From an uncultured Petrimonas sp. (GTDB lineage: Bacteria > Bacteroidota > Bacteroidia > Bacteroidales > Dysgonomonadaceae), in contig CAKTUP010000041.1 of assembly GCA_934621705.1 (NCBI GenBank), forward strand, positions 1 to 14,865: 14,865 bases of DNA. The letters run 5' to 3'. Shown here in pieces: positions 7,077 through 14,742 of this stretch (within the stretch, counting starts at the first letter, position 1; each line of letters begins with the position of its first letter). Under the pieces are notes generated by a model. The model saw nothing but the letters and a program-made list of their open reading frames with translations. It had not been told where the DNA came from and searched no databases. Made by a program: the position numbers and the translations under genes.

Positions 7077-10000
7077 TTACTGCTCCTTAATCAACGCCAC
7101 CAATTCATCCAGCGACAGGCGCGCGGAACGGTCGCTTCCTTCCAGCAGCGAATCGGCCAAGTCGCGCTTAGTGCGGTGCAAATCGATGATTTTTTCCTCG
7201 ATGGTGTTTTCGGCAATTAACCGGTAAATGGTTACCGGGCGGGTTTGTCCGATGCGGTGCGTGCGATCCGAGGCCTGATCTTCCACGGCCGGATTCCACC
7301 AGGGGTCCATGTGAATCACGAAATCGGCTGCAGTCAGGTTCAAGCCCAATCCGCCCGCTTTTAGGCTGATAAGGAACAAATCGCCTTCGCCGTTTTGAAA
7401 TTTTTTCACATTGCGCTCGCGTTCGGCAATGGGTGTGGAGCCGTCGAGGTATTGGTACGCGATGCCGCGTTCGTCCAACGCGCGGCGGATGATGCCCAAA
7501 TGCGATACAAACTGACTGAATACCAATGCACGGTGGTTATTTTCGATAAGTTCGCCCACAATATCTAAAAAAGTATTCAGTTTGGATGAAACGAGGTTAA
7601 GCTCCGCATTCACCAATGCCGGATGGCAACTTGCCTGCCGCAATTTGGTGATTTCGGCCAACGCCTGCAAATGTTTCGCGCCAGGGGTGCCTTCATTGGC
7701 TTCCAGATTGAGAAGCGCCTGACGGCGAAGGGCTTCGTAGAAAACCGTTTCTTCGGGCGAAAGTTGTACTTTTTTCAGAATTTCGGTTTTCGGCGGTAAT
7801 TCGTCCAGCACAGCCGATTTGGTACGCCGCAAAATAAAGGGCGTAATCAGTTTTTTGAGGTATTTGCGCGTCAACTCATCGTCGGGCTTTACAAAAGTAT
7901 TGTTGAAGTGGTGCATTCCTCCCAGCAAACCGGGATTGATGAAATTGAACAAGTTCCACAGTTCGCCCAAATGGTTTTGCAGGGGCGTTCCGGTTAGCGC
8001 CACCCGAAACGGGGCTTGCAGCCGCATAATGGCTTTGGATGTTTTGGTTGCAAAGTTTTTTATCACGTGCGCTTCGTCCAGCACCACGGTGGCGAAAGGC
8101 GTTTGGGCAAACAGCGTTTCTTCCGATTGCAGCAAACCGTAGGAGCTGATGAGCACGTCGCCCGCTTCGATCCGGCGCATCGTTTCGGCACGGTTGCCGT
8201 TGGTAAGTGTTTTGATATTAAGTGTGGGCGCGAAACGCATGAGTTCGCTTATCCAGTTGCCCAACACCGATACAGGGCACACCACAAGGGCGGCTCCCAA
8301 CGCGCGGCGGTGAAGCAGCATGGCGATTGCCTGCATGGTTTTTCCCAGGCCCATATCGTCTGCGAGGCAGGCGCCGCCTTCCCATTCCGCCAAACGTGCC
8401 ATCCAGCGGAATCCCTCTTCCTGATAGGGGCGCAATTCGGCTTGCAGGGTTGACGGAATTTTTACGGGCGAGATGTCCGACGTTTGAATCCGCCGCCGAA
8501 ACTCTTTCCATGCTTTGTCGGCTTTCAGGTTTTCGGCATCATCCAGAAAATCGACTATGGCCAGCGTCGCGAATTTGTTGATTTTTAGTGTGTCTTTTTC
8601 CAATTCGGCAAACCTATAAAGTTCATCGAGGCGTTTTTTCAACTCGTTGCTCAGGGCGATGAACTCGCCGTCTTTCAGTTCGATAAACCGTCCGTGCCCT
8701 TTGTTTGCCAGCACAAGCAGTTGCTGGAGGCTGAGGACGTTTTTTTCGTCAATGTTCAACGTGCCCGAAAGTTCGAACCAGTTGGTTTTACTTTTAATGT
8801 TGAGGTTCAGTTGGTTTATGTCTGCTTTGCCGCGCAGTTTAAACCGTTCGCCTTCGGGCCATTCCACCACGCAGATGTCTTTGTGGGCAGCTACCACATC
8901 AAGGAGGTTTAGCGAATCGAGCGGATTGTCGAAGGCAATGAGGTCGTTAGCGGTATCCACATTCTCCAACGCCTGAATTTCGTTGAAAAGCGTGTCAGCG
9001 AATGTTTTTTCGGTTTTCAGGTCGCGTTCGGTGCGGAATTGAGCACCTTTTTCATTGGCAATGAGTGTTTTGCCGCCCACCCCTGGTTTGCAGTATGGCG
9101 GATGCGCGCCGAAAGGTTTGCTGAAAAGTTCGGCCTTCAATCCATCGCCAAACGGCAGAAGTTGCACGCGGATGCGGCTGTCTGATTTGATTTTTTTGAT
9201 GGTTGTGTTTTCTTGTTCGTCCGTAAACAAATCGGAATGAACGGTGGCGAATTTGCTGATTCCGCCCAGGGCTTCGCTCAATTTTTTTCGTCCCTGCTCG
9301 GGAATAACAATGATTTGTCGCGAGAGAATGCCGATGAGTTCTTTCTGCATCGGCGTCAGCTCATACACTTTGTAGCGCGTGTTGGTTTCCTTTATCAGGA
9401 AAATATCTTTTTTGCTCTCATTCACGTCCGATTGCAAGGCGTATCCTTTGGATGTTTTGGTTACTTTTATTTCGGGTTGCGTCGCAATCAGTTCTATGGG
9501 TATTTCTTTTCCGCCCATCAAAAACAGGAGTGGATGTCCGGCGAGTTCCACTATGGCTCGTTCGGAAAAAGAATACGATGAATTTCCGTAATAATAGCCG
9601 CTTTCCTGACTGATGGTTTTGGATACGCGCAGGTCTTGCTCGGTCATTCCGGGGGTTTTTCCTTCAAAAAAGGTTTTCAGGGCGATGTTGCGTCCGGCCG
9701 TCCATGTTCCTTTTGCGGTGCGGCTTTGCAATACGGGCTGTATTTCGCCTTTTGTGGGGCTGATGAGGTAAATTACGCGCGAAGACGCCTCTTTGTCTTT
9801 TGTCGATTTGCGCTGCCTGGCAGCGCCGAGTCCCAAAAGCAGGTTGAGTGATTTTTCCCACGCTTCGTGACGGGCAATGTGCGAAATTACGGGCTGGTAA
9901 TCTAATTTTGCTTCTGTTTTGGCGAACAAATCATTCGTTTCGGGTACATCAAACCACGTTTTCAGGGCGTAAGCCGCTTCATGGGCAAGCGCGTAATATT

Positions 10001-11153
10001 CCGCTTCGTAGGCTTTTTCAACTGTTTTCAGCATCTTGGCGAGCAACGATTTATCGGGTTTGGCATCGGCCAGAAACAGGGTGATTATCAGCGTAAGCGA
10101 TGTTATGTCGGAATATCCGTCGCGAAGATACAGGAAGATGTTCCCTAAGGCAATGTCCTTGTTGTCTCTTTCATTTAAGGCGTTGTAGAGTATTGCCTGG
10201 AAATAACTGTCGAAGGAGGAATAGCTTTTTTTGTTGATGCCTGTCAGGATTTTTTTGCACTGGATGGCCGATTCTTCCGATTCGAGCCGAAGTATGGAGG
10301 CAAAATAGTAGATGGCGTAGCATACATTGGGCGGAATTTGCACGCCTCGGCGGATGTCGCGTTCGCGTTTGATGGCTTTGTTGAAAAAGGAAATGGAGGT
10401 TTGTATGTTGCCCGCGATGAGGTTTTTTATGGCGGGGCCGTATTGAGCGTAAAAGCTTTGTATATCCGCATTATCGGTAAGGGAAAGTTTTCCGGCGTGA
10501 AAATCGGTGTCGTAATCGGTTGTGAGAAACCGGTGAGTGTCGGGCGATACGTAGGGAGAAATTTCAGTCCACAGTCGGTGAAGTTCTCTCAAAGAACGTA
10601 GTTCGCTGATAACGATATTCTTTCGGGCAAAAAACAAATCGCTGAGAAACCGGGAGTCTAATTTGCCCAGTTTGCTCCGGTAAGCGGGGTTCTCCAACAG
10701 GTCGCTTATCTCCGTAAGATAGTTTTTTTGAGGCAGTCCCAGAAACTCTTTTTGCAGTTTCTCAAACTCTTTTTCGTTGTGAAACAGGCAGTACAACATT
10801 CGCCCCAGTAATTGCAAACTACGCGTGGAAGTATAGAAAGAGTAACTGTTCCAGCGTGTCAGGAAATCATATTGCGAGGCAAATTCCGCGAGCTGGGGCG
10901 CTACAAAAATCATGAACAAAGGATTGGTTTCATACGAAGAACTTCCGTAGTAATACTCTTTCTCCGGATGGCGTATAATTCCCTGTTTGATTGCCTCTTC
11001 CAAACATTCTCCGGTGAATTTCTGGCTCAACTGACTGAACAGGTTAGCTATTTCGCGGGGGTGTGAAAACGTGCCCAGAAAGGCGGCGGCTTTTAACACT
11101 AATTGGTTTTTTGGAGGGAGATTGTTGTAATAGGCAATTTGTTGTGGAGTCAT
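7077..11153 (-). CDS. SNF2-family DNA-dependent ATPase/helicase with long N-terminal region
   Basis: Swi2/Snf2-type superfamily 2 translocase; bacterial members such as RapA remodel protein-DNA or polymerase complexes. From the ATG at 11153 it has 1358 residues. The motor fills the last 450: RPYQEEGFRWM, motif I DDMGLGKT with Lys938, motif II DEAH at 1026-1029, motif III LTGTPLQN from 1053, then a C-terminal helicase lobe with SLKAGGLGLNL and motif VI RTHRIGQ at 1297-1303. All key residues are present, so it should be an active ATPase. The first 900 residues are not a domain I recognise; around 300-420 they look helical and TPR-like, then beta-rich. The frame extends upstream to an ATG at 11261, but a TACCTTTG box sits inside that extension and MTPQQIAYYNNL is a natural start. 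Base composition is richer in G+C than the Sus region. No neighbouring defence genes (methylase, DrmA/B) suggest a DISARM-like role. Confidence 0.92.
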   Translation of the reverse strand: MTPQQIAYYNNLPPKNQLVLKAAAFLGTFSHPREIANLFSQLSQKFTGECLEEAIKQGIIRHPEKEYYYGSSSYETNPLFMIFVAPQLAEFASQYDFLTRWNSYSFYTSTRSLQLLGRMLYCLFHNEKEFEKLQKEFLGLPQKNYLTEISDLLENPAYRSKLGKLDSRFLSDLFFARKNIVISELRSLRELHRLWTEISPYVSPDTHRFLTTDYDTDFHAGKLSLTDNADIQSFYAQYGPAIKNLIAGNIQTSISFFNKAIKRERDIRRGVQIPPNVCYAIYYFASILRLESEESAIQCKKILTGINKKSYSSFDSYFQAILYNALNERDNKDIALGNIFLYLRDGYSDITSLTLIITLFLADAKPDKSLLAKMLKTVEKAYEAEYYALAHEAAYALKTWFDVPETNDLFAKTEAKLDYQPVISHIARHEAWEKSLNLLLGLGAARQRKSTKDKEASSRVIYLISPTKGEIQPVLQSRTAKGTWTAGRNIALKTFFEGKTPGMTEQDLRVSKTISQESGYYYGNSSYSFSERAIVELAGHPLLFLMGGKEIPIELIATQPEIKVTKTSKGYALQSDVNESKKDIFLIKETNTRYKVYELTPMQKELIGILSRQIIVIPEQGRKKLSEALGGISKFATVHSDLFTDEQENTTIKKIKSDSRIRVQLLPFGDGLKAELFSKPFGAHPPYCKPGVGGKTLIANEKGAQFRTERDLKTEKTFADTLFNEIQALENVDTANDLIAFDNPLDSLNLLDVVAAHKDICVVEWPEGERFKLRGKADINQLNLNIKSKTNWFELSGTLNIDEKNVLSLQQLLVLANKGHGRFIELKDGEFIALSNELKKRLDELYRFAELEKDTLKINKFATLAIVDFLDDAENLKADKAWKEFRRRIQTSDISPVKIPSTLQAELRPYQEEGFRWMARLAEWEGGACLADDMGLGKTMQAIAMLLHRRALGAALVVCPVSVLGNWISELMRFAPTLNIKTLTNGNRAETMRRIEAGDVLISSYGLLQSEETLFAQTPFATVVLDEAHVIKNFATKTSKAIMRLQAPFRVALTGTPLQNHLGELWNLFNFINPGLLGGMHHFNNTFVKPDDELTRKYLKKLITPFILRRTKSAVLDELPPKTEILKKVQLSPEETVFYEALRRQALLNLEANEGTPGAKHLQALAEITKLRQASCHPALVNAELNLVSSKLNTFLDIVGELIENNHRALVFSQFVSHLGIIRRALDERGIAYQYLDGSTPIAERERNVKKFQNGEGDLFLISLKAGGLGLNLTAADFVIHMDPWWNPAVEDQASDRTHRIGQTRPVTIYRLIAENTIEEKIIDLHRTKRDLADSLLEGSDRSARLSLDELVALIKEQ

Positions 11154-11191
11154 TTGGGAAAAAATTGTCGTTTTTAGTAAAAAAATAAATG

Positions 11192-11199
11192 CAAAGGTA
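11192..11199 (-). promoter_or_regulatory. Probable -7 box for the SNF2 gene
   Basis: The minus strand reads TACCTTTG followed by CA, a strong form of the Bacteroidetes -7 consensus TAnnTTTG. It lies 38 bp before the ATG at 11153. A TTTG occurs upstream but at too short a distance (12 bp) to be a standard -33 box. The position supports the start at 11153 over the longer frame from 11261. Confidence 0.55.
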
Positions 11200-11252
11200 G
11201 GGAAAAATGAGCAAATTGGGTTTGTTTTAGAAGTTATTGAGGGGAATGGTTG

Positions 11253-11271
11253 TGAAAGCATAAGGCTTTCA
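11253..11271. repeat. Perfect 7-bp hairpin between the amidotransferase and SNF2 genes
   Basis: TGAAAGC (11253-11259) and GCTTTCA (11265-11271) form a 7-bp stem around a 5-nt loop. It begins 21 bp after the stop of the amidotransferase-like gene and may mark the 3' end of that transcript. No T-run follows on the minus strand, so it is not a classical intrinsic terminator. Confidence 0.4.
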
Positions 11272-11292
11272 GGAATTCACTCCCGCTTATCT

Positions 11293-12336
11293 CTACGGCA
11301 ATCTTCTGCTAAAATCCTCCCAGAAAAGTTTGTGAAACAATTTTGTATCTTTACTTAACTCAACGGTTTGGGTAGGAGACACTTTAAATGTTCTTCCATC
11401 GTCGTACAACGCTGAAAAATCGGTATGAAACTGAATGCCGTACACGTTTTTGTAGCTGGTGTGCTGCAAGGCCTCCACTACTTTTCCGTCCATCGACGTG
11501 GCGGCAACATTGAATCCTTTGCCAATTTTCTTCGGCGCTTGGTGGTGAACACTCGCCACAACGGGATTTTTAGAAACACCGTTGAACTTCAAAAAACTTC
11601 CTTCGGAAATAATAATCGGGTGAAAATGGATAAAAGAGTACTCATTTTCGTTGTCCATTCGGTCCCAATAGTTTTTGTGAATGTTTTCCGAACCCAGTTG
11701 TTGAAGGCTTTCGAACGTTGTTTTCCTGTAAACCTGATACGGAATATCCTGATGCAACGAACCGCCGCTCGCCACGTTCATTTCCTGCATTCCGAGGCAG
11801 ATGCCGAGAACGGGAAAATCGGGTTTCTTTTCCAGCAACGGTTTATAATCGGGGTTTTGCGAACCTCCGATAAGATGAAACAAAAACGATAACTCCCAGT
11901 TTTTCCCGCCCGAAATCAATTCAGTAGTCAAAAAAGTTTCTTCACCGTAAACCGACGGAGGAATATCGGCTCCGCCGAAAAGAATAATGGCGTCGGTTTT
12001 ATTGAAAACATCGGAAAACTGCTGAGAACAAGCGTTTTCCATAAAAAGGCTGTCGATGGAAACAGTGCCTTTAATCACCATCAATTCAACATTAGAAAGT
12101 CCATCACTATCCATCATTTTTTGCGAACTCTCAATCAGCGATTGTTGGCTTTCGTGAAAAATCCCCACAATGTGAATGCTGTCTGCCAAGATATAATTTT
12201 TTTCGATCAAATTGAGGGCATTCCGCAGGTTTCCGGTGGTTGGATGCACCATTCCCAATCGGGTAATCTGCTTTGTTTGCGCGCAAGCAACGAACAGATA
12301 AAAAACGAGGAATGTAAACAGGACTGTTTTTTTCAT
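11293..12336 (-). CDS. Exported class I glutamine amidotransferase-like protein (peptidase C26/PuuD-like)
   Basis: Probable gamma-glutamyl hydrolase or amidase acting outside the cytoplasm. From the ATG at 12336 it has 347 residues. It begins with a signal peptide, MKKTVLFTFLVFYLFVACAQ; Cys18 could be lipidated, though Phe and Val before it make a weak lipobox, and cleavage by signal peptidase I after ACA is the alternative. The amidotransferase fold is shown by LFGGADIPPSVYGEE, the nucleophile elbow LGICLGMQ with Cys180, the family motif SVHHQ at 263-267, DGKVVEALQH, and the catalytic His304 in GIQFHTDFS. The family normally has HPE here; this protein has H-T-D, so Asp306 may stand in for the Glu. 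A TTG 36 nt upstream extends the frame but only into repeat-like DNA. It starts 39 bp after the symporter stop, so the pair is probably one transcript. The fold call is secure; the substrate is unknown. Confidence 0.85.
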   Translation of the reverse strand: MKKTVLFTFLVFYLFVACAQTKQITRLGMVHPTTGNLRNALNLIEKNYILADSIHIVGIFHESQQSLIESSQKMMDSDGLSNVELMVIKGTVSIDSLFMENACSQQFSDVFNKTDAIILFGGADIPPSVYGEETFLTTELISGGKNWELSFLFHLIGGSQNPDYKPLLEKKPDFPVLGICLGMQEMNVASGGSLHQDIPYQVYRKTTFESLQQLGSENIHKNYWDRMDNENEYSFIHFHPIIISEGSFLKFNGVSKNPVVASVHHQAPKKIGKGFNVAATSMDGKVVEALQHTSYKNVYGIQFHTDFSALYDDGRTFKVSPTQTVELSKDTKLFHKLFWEDFSRRLP

Positions 12337-12345
12337 TTTAGTTTC

Positions 12346-12381
12346 TTCTAATTTCTGATTTTTAACTTCCAATTTCTAATT
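12346..12381. repeat. Short AT-rich direct repeat between symporter and amidotransferase genes
   Basis: TTCTAATTTCTGATT (12346-12360) and TTCCAATTTCTAATT (12367-12381) match in 13 of 15 positions, with copies 21 bp apart. Each copy is itself made of an ATTTCTA-like 7-mer. It covers the TAG stop of the symporter (12376-12378) and the leader of the next gene. It looks like slippage-prone spacer DNA; no function is shown. Confidence 0.5.
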
Positions 12382-14091
12382 TTGCGGCGTTTTCTCATCG
12401 GGAAATTCTTTCCGAAATCCTTGCCAGTACTCTTTTATGGTAGATTTCATTTCGCGATGAAGCATCAGAATCCCAAATAAATTCGGAATGGCCATAAAAG
12501 CAACGGTAAGCAGTGACAGGTTCCAGATAATGGTTGTATCGGTAAACGACGCGAAAAAGAAAGCCACTACAAAAATAATCCGGTAAATCATCACATAATT
12601 CGATCCCAATAAATAGGTTACGGCTCGGTCTCCGTAATACGACCACGCTATGGCTGTGGAAAAAGCAAACAGCAGCAACCCGATAGCCACAATGTATTTC
12701 CCGAAATCGCCAAAGAAGCTTTTCGTGAAGGCAGCCGTGGTAAGCGGAGCGCTGTGAATGAGTGAATTTCCGGTAATTACCAGGCTGTTGTCGGAGTTTT
12801 GTAGTTTGCCGTTGGCAATGGCAAGTTCTCCCGAAAAAGGTTGTCCGTCTTTTAAAACGATAATGTCTTCGGCCAGCGATCGGGCGTGGATTATCGATAC
12901 ATCATCGTTGATTTTTCCGTCAGTAACGGCAAGTGAACCCGAAAATACACCCAGTTTTCCTTTTCCACTCAGGTGGTTTTCCAGTTTCAGCACATCATCG
13001 GCTTCCGATTCGCTGTATGTTGCAGCCAGCACTTCGACATCGGTTTTCTGAAACTGATTGGGCAGCTTTTCATTCCAAACTCCGGAGGAAAGCAACACCA
13101 ATCCCGTTAACATACAGATAATTACCGTATCTATAAACGGCTCCAGAATAGCCACCATTCCTTCGGAAACGGGTTCGTGCGCTTTGGCTGCCGCGTGCGC
13201 GATCGGCGCCGAACCTTGGCCGGCTTCGTTGGAGAAAAGCCCACGATTAACACCATTGTTGAACGCGAACGAAAATCCCGCACCTAGAAATCCGCCAATA
13301 GCCGCCGTTCCGGTAAACACATCACGAAACATCGAAACAAAAGACGGAATAATATTCTGGTAATTGAACAAAATGACCGACATAGCTCCCAAAAAATAGA
13401 TAATTGCCATAAAGGGGACTAACTTTTCGGTCACTTTGGCAATCCGTTTAATGCCGCCAATGATAATCAGTGCCAGCAAAACGGCCATTATGGCGCCGGT
13501 TATGTAATGTTGAACGCGGAACGTAACAAACATGGAATTGGAAATGCTGTTGATCTGCGGCAGGCTTCCCGTGCCGAAAGACGATAAAATAGTGGCTGCG
13601 GCGAAAAATCCGCCAATCCAATAACCGGTTTTGATGAGTTTTCCGCTTTTTAGCTTTATGTTCAGGCGTTTTTTCATATAATACATCGGCCCGCCGCCAA
13701 CCATTCCTTTCTCGTCGAAATCGCGGTATTTGTGCGACAAAGTTACTTCAACGAATTTCGTACACATTCCCAGAAAGGCTGTCATTAGCATCCAGAACAG
13801 AGCAGCTGGGCCACCCAAATGTACCGCCAGTGCCACACCCGCAATGTTTCCGGTTCCCACCGTTCCCGAAAGCGCCGTTGCCAACGCCTGAAAATGCGAT
13901 GTGTCGCCCTTATCGGTTTTTTTATCGTATTTTCCTTTTACAATCCTGATAGCGTGTTTAAAATACCTGATTTGCGGGAACTTCAGGTAAATGGTGAAGA
14001 AAAATCCCGTTCCCAGCAACAGAAACACAAACCAGTTGTTTCCGCCGATATAGCTGTGCAACGTATTGAGGAATTCGTTGATAAATTGCAT
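12376..14091 (-). CDS. AGCS-family sodium/alanine (or glycine) symporter with a large loop insertion
   Basis: Inner-membrane secondary transporter that takes up alanine, glycine or a related amino acid with Na+. From the ATG at 14091 it has 571 residues (a TTG one codon upstream is less likely). Family motifs are clear: LSGTVGTGNIAGVALAV (about 75-90), GGGPMYYM (133-140), and NRGLFSNEAGQGSAPIAHAA (about 282-301). Many hydrophobic helices run through the protein, with the last ones at about 467-545. Usual family length is about 450-480; the surplus is an insertion at about residues 340-449 (genome 12745-13074) between two helices. It is polar, without membrane segments, and contains an internal repeat, FSGSLAVTDGK and FSGELAIANGK. 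It probably lies on the periplasmic side, but topology was not computed. It is the first gene of a likely two-gene unit with the exported amidotransferase-like protein. Confidence 0.92.
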   Translation of the reverse strand: MQFINEFLNTLHSYIGGNNWFVFLLLGTGFFFTIYLKFPQIRYFKHAIRIVKGKYDKKTDKGDTSHFQALATALSGTVGTGNIAGVALAVHLGGPAALFWMLMTAFLGMCTKFVEVTLSHKYRDFDEKGMVGGGPMYYMKKRLNIKLKSGKLIKTGYWIGGFFAAATILSSFGTGSLPQINSISNSMFVTFRVQHYITGAIMAVLLALIIIGGIKRIAKVTEKLVPFMAIIYFLGAMSVILFNYQNIIPSFVSMFRDVFTGTAAIGGFLGAGFSFAFNNGVNRGLFSNEAGQGSAPIAHAAAKAHEPVSEGMVAILEPFIDTVIICMLTGLVLLSSGVWNEKLPNQFQKTDVEVLAATYSESEADDVLKLENHLSGKGKLGVFSGSLAVTDGKINDDVSIIHARSLAEDIIVLKDGQPFSGELAIANGKLQNSDNSLVITGNSLIHSAPLTTAAFTKSFFGDFGKYIVAIGLLLFAFSTAIAWSYYGDRAVTYLLGSNYVMIYRIIFVVAFFFASFTDTTIIWNLSLLTVAFMAIPNLFGILMLHREMKSTIKEYWQGFRKEFPDEKTPQN

Positions 14092-14122
14092 CAATCGATG
14101 TTATTTGATGATTTAATGAATG

Positions 14123-14130
14123 CAAATATA
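14123..14130 (-). promoter_or_regulatory. Probable -7 box for the symporter gene
   Basis: The minus strand reads TATATTTG followed by CA, an exact TAnnTTTG match, 31 bp before the ATG at 14091. A T-run lies where the -33 box should be, but no TTTG. With the short gap downstream it would serve both the symporter and the amidotransferase-like gene. Confidence 0.55.
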
Positions 14131-14311
14131 AGTATTCCTTTAAAAAAATGGTTCCATATCTTAAGAAAAGAAAAAAGAAAATAATACCCACTTCTGTATT
14201 AGTAAAATATAAACGTGCAGTTAGAAATAAACAAGAGTAGAAAAATAGCTGTTCGTTTTAATTATCAGTTAGTTAAGTTGGCGTCTAAAGTTTTGATTTA
14301 AAAACATCTAT

Positions 14312-14343
14312 ATTTTCCTTCGATATGAGGAAAATTATTTTCC
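14312..14343. repeat. Three-armed inverted-repeat cluster
   Basis: Arm A ATTTTCCT (14312-14319) is the exact reverse complement of arm B AGGAAAAT (14328-14335), with an 8-nt loop. Arm C ATTTTCC (14337-14343) is a second partner for arm B only 1 nt away. A-B could form an RNA or DNA hairpin; B-C is a near-continuous palindrome, better suited to a DNA-binding dimer than to RNA folding. It lies about 240 bp upstream of the small plus-strand gene. Confidence 0.45.
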
Positions 14344-14472
14344 AGGTAAATAACTTAAAATTAATGTGTTATGAGTGGGTAATGCTTACACAGTTATAAT
14401 TTAACACTAAAAATAATCCGATAATACAAAAAAATGTTCATATAGTCCTAACGTTCACCTTGACTTCAGCCG

Positions 14473-14480
14473 TACTTTTA
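14473..14480 (+). promoter_or_regulatory. Weak -7-like box for the small peptide gene
   Basis: TACTTTTA resembles the Bacteroidetes -7 box TAnnTTTG, with the final G replaced by A. It lies 79 bp before the ATG at 14560. No -33 TTTG is seen at the proper spacing, so this is only a candidate. Confidence 0.3.
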
Positions 14481-14559
14481 CCGACATAAAAATTACAGAA
14501 CAAAAAATTTGTTTGACATTAAAGAAAATTATTTTACAAATCCTTTAAAAATTATCATT

Positions 14560-14718
14560 ATGAGAGAAAAAAACAATTTACAAATTATACGGACAGATAA
14601 CCATCTGTCTGTACAAAATGTATCGGGAACGTATATTGCTCCCGATATTGAGGTTATCGATATTGAACTCGGACAAAATATTCTAGCGGTAAGTGATTTG
14701 ACCGGTGATGAATTGTAA
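14560..14718 (+). CDS. Small 52-residue protein, unknown function
   Basis: From the ATG at 14560 the product has 52 residues, without a signal peptide or membrane helix. The middle, GTYIAPDIEVIDIELGQNIL, has the pattern Y-x-x-P-x-x-E-V-x-x-I-E of the very common tiny proteins of Bacteroidetes; the acidic tail ends AVSDLTGDEL. Such genes often stand in front of genes for secreted or surface proteins, as here: a lipoprotein gene starts 24 bp after the stop in the same direction. The frame stays open upstream to 14509, but that extension has no ATG and would lie in AT-rich leader DNA, so I take the internal ATG. The function is unknown; a leader peptide, a chaperone-like partner or a secreted peptide are all possible. 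Confidence 0.65.
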   Translation: MREKNNLQIIRTDNHLSVQNVSGTYIAPDIEVIDIELGQNILAVSDLTGDEL

Positions 14719-14742
14719 ATAAAACTGCAAAACTATTTAATT

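Larger units (their letters stand above)
14095..14559. other. 465-bp AT-rich non-coding region between divergent genes
   Basis: It separates the minus-strand symporter from the plus-strand small gene. It holds the symporter -7 box, a cluster of three ATTTTCC-related arms at 14312-14343, and a weak plus-strand -7-like box at 14473-14480. Frames on both strands are short and lack family features. I see no RNA gene or recognisable riboswitch. Confidence 0.6.

Noticed and set aside
8016..8453. Plus-strand open frame of 145 codons opposite the SNF2 gene
   Set aside because: It lies antisense to the conserved helicase motifs in GC-richer DNA, where long shadow frames are expected, and its product has no family features. 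Other plus-strand frames within 7077-11153 were rejected for the same reason.
7077..11153. SNF2 gene as part of a DISARM-like anti-phage system
   Set aside because: No methylase, DrmA, DrmB or other defence gene is adjacent; the neighbours are an uptake locus and amino-acid transport genes.
11154..11261. Upstream extension of the SNF2 gene to the ATG at 11261
   Set aside because: The extension contains a strong -7 promoter box and a hairpin, and its residues do not look like part of the protein.
11425..11892. Plus-strand open frame of 155 codons opposite the amidotransferase-like gene
   Set aside because: The minus-strand frame carries the conserved Cys and His motifs; this one has no recognisable motif or start signal.
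14509..14559. Longer start for the 52-residue gene at 14509
   Set aside because: The codon there is TTG and the added segment is AT-rich leader sequence; the ATG at 14560 gives the typical small-protein length.
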